The notes under the pieces are model-generated. The model saw nothing but the letters and a program-made list of their open reading frames with translations. It had not been told where the DNA came from and ran no database searches. The translations under genes were made by a program, and so were the position numbers. Source: an uncultured Prevotellaceae bacterium (GTDB lineage: Bacteria > Bacteroidota > Bacteroidia > Bacteroidales > Bacteroidaceae). Taken from it: 64,000 nt of DNA. The DNA lies in NCBI GenBank assembly GCA_902776935.1, contig CACYRS010000004.1:1-64000 (forward strand), written 5' to 3'. Each line of letters starts with the position of its first letter. Within the stretch, counting starts at the first letter, position 1. Below are positions 62,882 through 64,000 of the stretch, piece after piece.

Positions 62882-62889
62882 TATCTTTG
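62882..62889 (+). promoter_or_regulatory. -7 element for M16 protease gene
   Basis: TATCTTTG, 36 nt before the ATG at 62926. The nearest TTTG is 23 bp upstream, as in the 59296 promoter. Confidence 0.7.
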
Positions 62890-62925
62890 CAAACGAAAAA
62901 GTTGAATTAACTAAATTGTGTCAAA

Positions 62926-64000
62926 ATGAAACTAAGAAAACTTTTTGTAGCAGTAGCACTGCTCACCACAGGTTTCGCATCAGCTCAGCAGATGCCAGAG
63001 ATACCTGTAGACAGTGGAGTCCGTATTGGTAAGCTCGACAATGGACTTACTTACTATCTTCGTCACAACAACAATCCTGAGAAGAAGGCTAACTTCTACA
63101 TTGCCCAGCGAGTGGGCTCTATTCAGGAGGATGACTCTCAGCAGGGTCTGGCTCACTTCCTTGAGCACATGGCCTTCAACGGTTCTGAGCACTTCCCTTC
63201 AGGAAAGATGATTGAGTATCTGCAGACTATCGGCGTTGAGTTCGGACGTAGTCTGAATGCTTATACCTCTATCGACCGCACTGTATATTATATCGCTGAC
63301 GTGTCTACAGAGCGTCAGTCTGCTCTTGACTCATGTGTTCTCGTACTGAGAGACTGGTCGAGCGGTATTACAGCAGAGCCTGCAGAGATTGAGAAGGAGC
63401 GTGATGTTATTCATAATGAGTATCGTATGCGCAACAGCCCAAATCAGCGTATGATTGAGCGTGCTCTGCCTACTCTGTTCCAGGGAAGTAAGTATGGTTT
63501 CCGCATGCCTATCGGTAAGATGGAAATTGTTGATAACTTCAAGCCAGAGGAGCTCATTGCTTATTATAAGAAATGGTATCGTCCGGACAATCAGGCTCTC
63601 GTAATCGTTGGTGACATCGATGTTGACTATACAGAGAACCTTATCAAGAAGATGTTTGGCGACATCAAGGTTGCTCCTGATGCAGCAAAGGTTGTAGATG
63701 AGGCTGTGCCCGACAATGAGCAGGCTATCTATGTGGCAGAGAAGGATAAGGAACAGCAGTACCCTATTCTGATGCTCTCCATGAAGCGTGATCCTATCCC
63801 TGCAGAGCTGAAGAAGACTATGGCTTATCTCGTTACCGACTATCTCAGCGACCTCACATGCTCTATGATGAATAGCCGTTTCTCAGAGTTGCAGCAGCAG
63901 CCCGACTGTCCTTTCCTTCAGGCAATGACTCAGGATGGCAACTATCTGCAGTTGGCACGTACCAAGGAGGCTCTGATGTTTATCGGAGTAGCCAAGGAGG
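62926..64000 (+). CDS. M16 family zinc peptidase, exported (3' truncated by window)
   Basis: Open from the ATG at 62926 to the window end (358 codons); the rest lies outside. The signal peptide MKLRKLFVAVALLTTGFASA precedes Gln. The inverzincin motif HFLEH (in QGLAHFLEHMAFNGS) supplies two Zn ligands and the catalytic Glu, and the downstream third-ligand Glu region is EPAEIEKERDVIHNEYRMR. The second M16 domain begins near the window end. Bacteroidales homologues of ~930-950 residues degrade peptides in the periplasm. Its promoter carries regulatory box site 4. Confidence 0.92.
   Translation, partial: MKLRKLFVAVALLTTGFASAQQMPEIPVDSGVRIGKLDNGLTYYLRHNNNPEKKANFYIAQRVGSIQEDDSQQGLAHFLEHMAFNGSEHFPSGKMIEYLQTIGVEFGRSLNAYTSIDRTVYYIADVSTERQSALDSCVLVLRDWSSGITAEPAEIEKERDVIHNEYRMRNSPNQRMIERALPTLFQGSKYGFRMPIGKMEIVDNFKPEELIAYYKKWYRPDNQALVIVGDIDVDYTENLIKKMFGDIKVAPDAAKVVDEAVPDNEQAIYVAEKDKEQQYPILMLSMKRDPIPAELKKTMAYLVTDYLSDLTCSMMNSRFSELQQQPDCPFLQAMTQDGNYLQLARTKEALMFIGVAKE

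Overview
The window looks like chromosomal DNA from a Bacteroidales bacterium, most likely Prevotellaceae (Prevotella/Segatella type). The evidence is: the Bacteroidetes promoter signature (a TTTG-like -33 box, about 20 bp, then TAnnTTTG) in front of most transcription units; no obvious Shine-Dalgarno use; GH115, DUF4294-like and TSCPD families typical of the order; class III NrdD/NrdG (anaerobe); a succinate/acetyl CoA-transferase; and signal peptides that leave Gln at the mature N-terminus. No phage, IS element, CRISPR array or rRNA was seen, and no gene-free stretch exceeds 300 bases.

Layout. 1-8.2 kb: tail of a GH115 alpha-glucuronidase, an exported unknown, an Agp/AppA-like acid phosphatase, a TSCPD protein, a lipobox TPR histidine kinase, L-rhamnose mutarotase, tRNA-Leu(CAA), manC, and greA-HIT. 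8.3-13.3 kb: epimerase-PAP2 operon, rnr and a hemolysin III-like gene. 13.4-25.1 kb: CoA-transferase, cysS, patatin-Omp85, C1 protease, U32-sufE, nrdD-nrdG and a MINPP-like phosphatase. 25.2-30.7 kb: unknown-rpoN-PAP2-like, purE-ispG, sirtuin. 30.8-37.4 kb: three tandem FKBP isomerases, an Lrp regulator, a GATase-dipeptidase fusion, glutaminyl cyclase and a DUF4294-like protein. 37.5-54.4 kb: a surface-glycan/LPS locus with an HHH-barrel protein, GT4, GtrA, a HisC-like PLP enzyme with a LicC/PntC-like cytidylyltransferase, a GT87-SUMF1 fusion, GT2, GT87, two LtaS-type transferases, GT4, GT90 and an MsbA-like ABC exporter. 54.7-57.9 kb: a lipid A tailoring trio (PAP2 phosphatase, EptA-like, LpxL-like). 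57.9-64 kb: miaB, a membrane protein, an OmpR-type two-component pair, a small unknown and the start of an M16 protease.

How it fits together. The middle and right parts read as envelope construction: sugar-nucleotide supply (manC, rhamnose mutarotase), glycan assembly, phospho-alcohol decoration, lipid A trimming and export. The strongest new signal is regulatory. A 16-bp box close to AACCTAAAGATAACAT occurs four times, only in the last 10 kb, always starting exactly 47 bp upstream of a -7 element (degenerate in one case). The sites lie upstream of the lipid A operon, a membrane protein, a small unknown next to the kinase, and the M16 protease. Its 11-bp repeat layout suits the adjacent OmpR-family regulator. 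Other notable points are a greA leader with a strong promoter followed by an intrinsic terminator, a GT87-SUMF1 fusion that retains an internal start and signal peptide, and start codons that sit 4 nt after the promoter.
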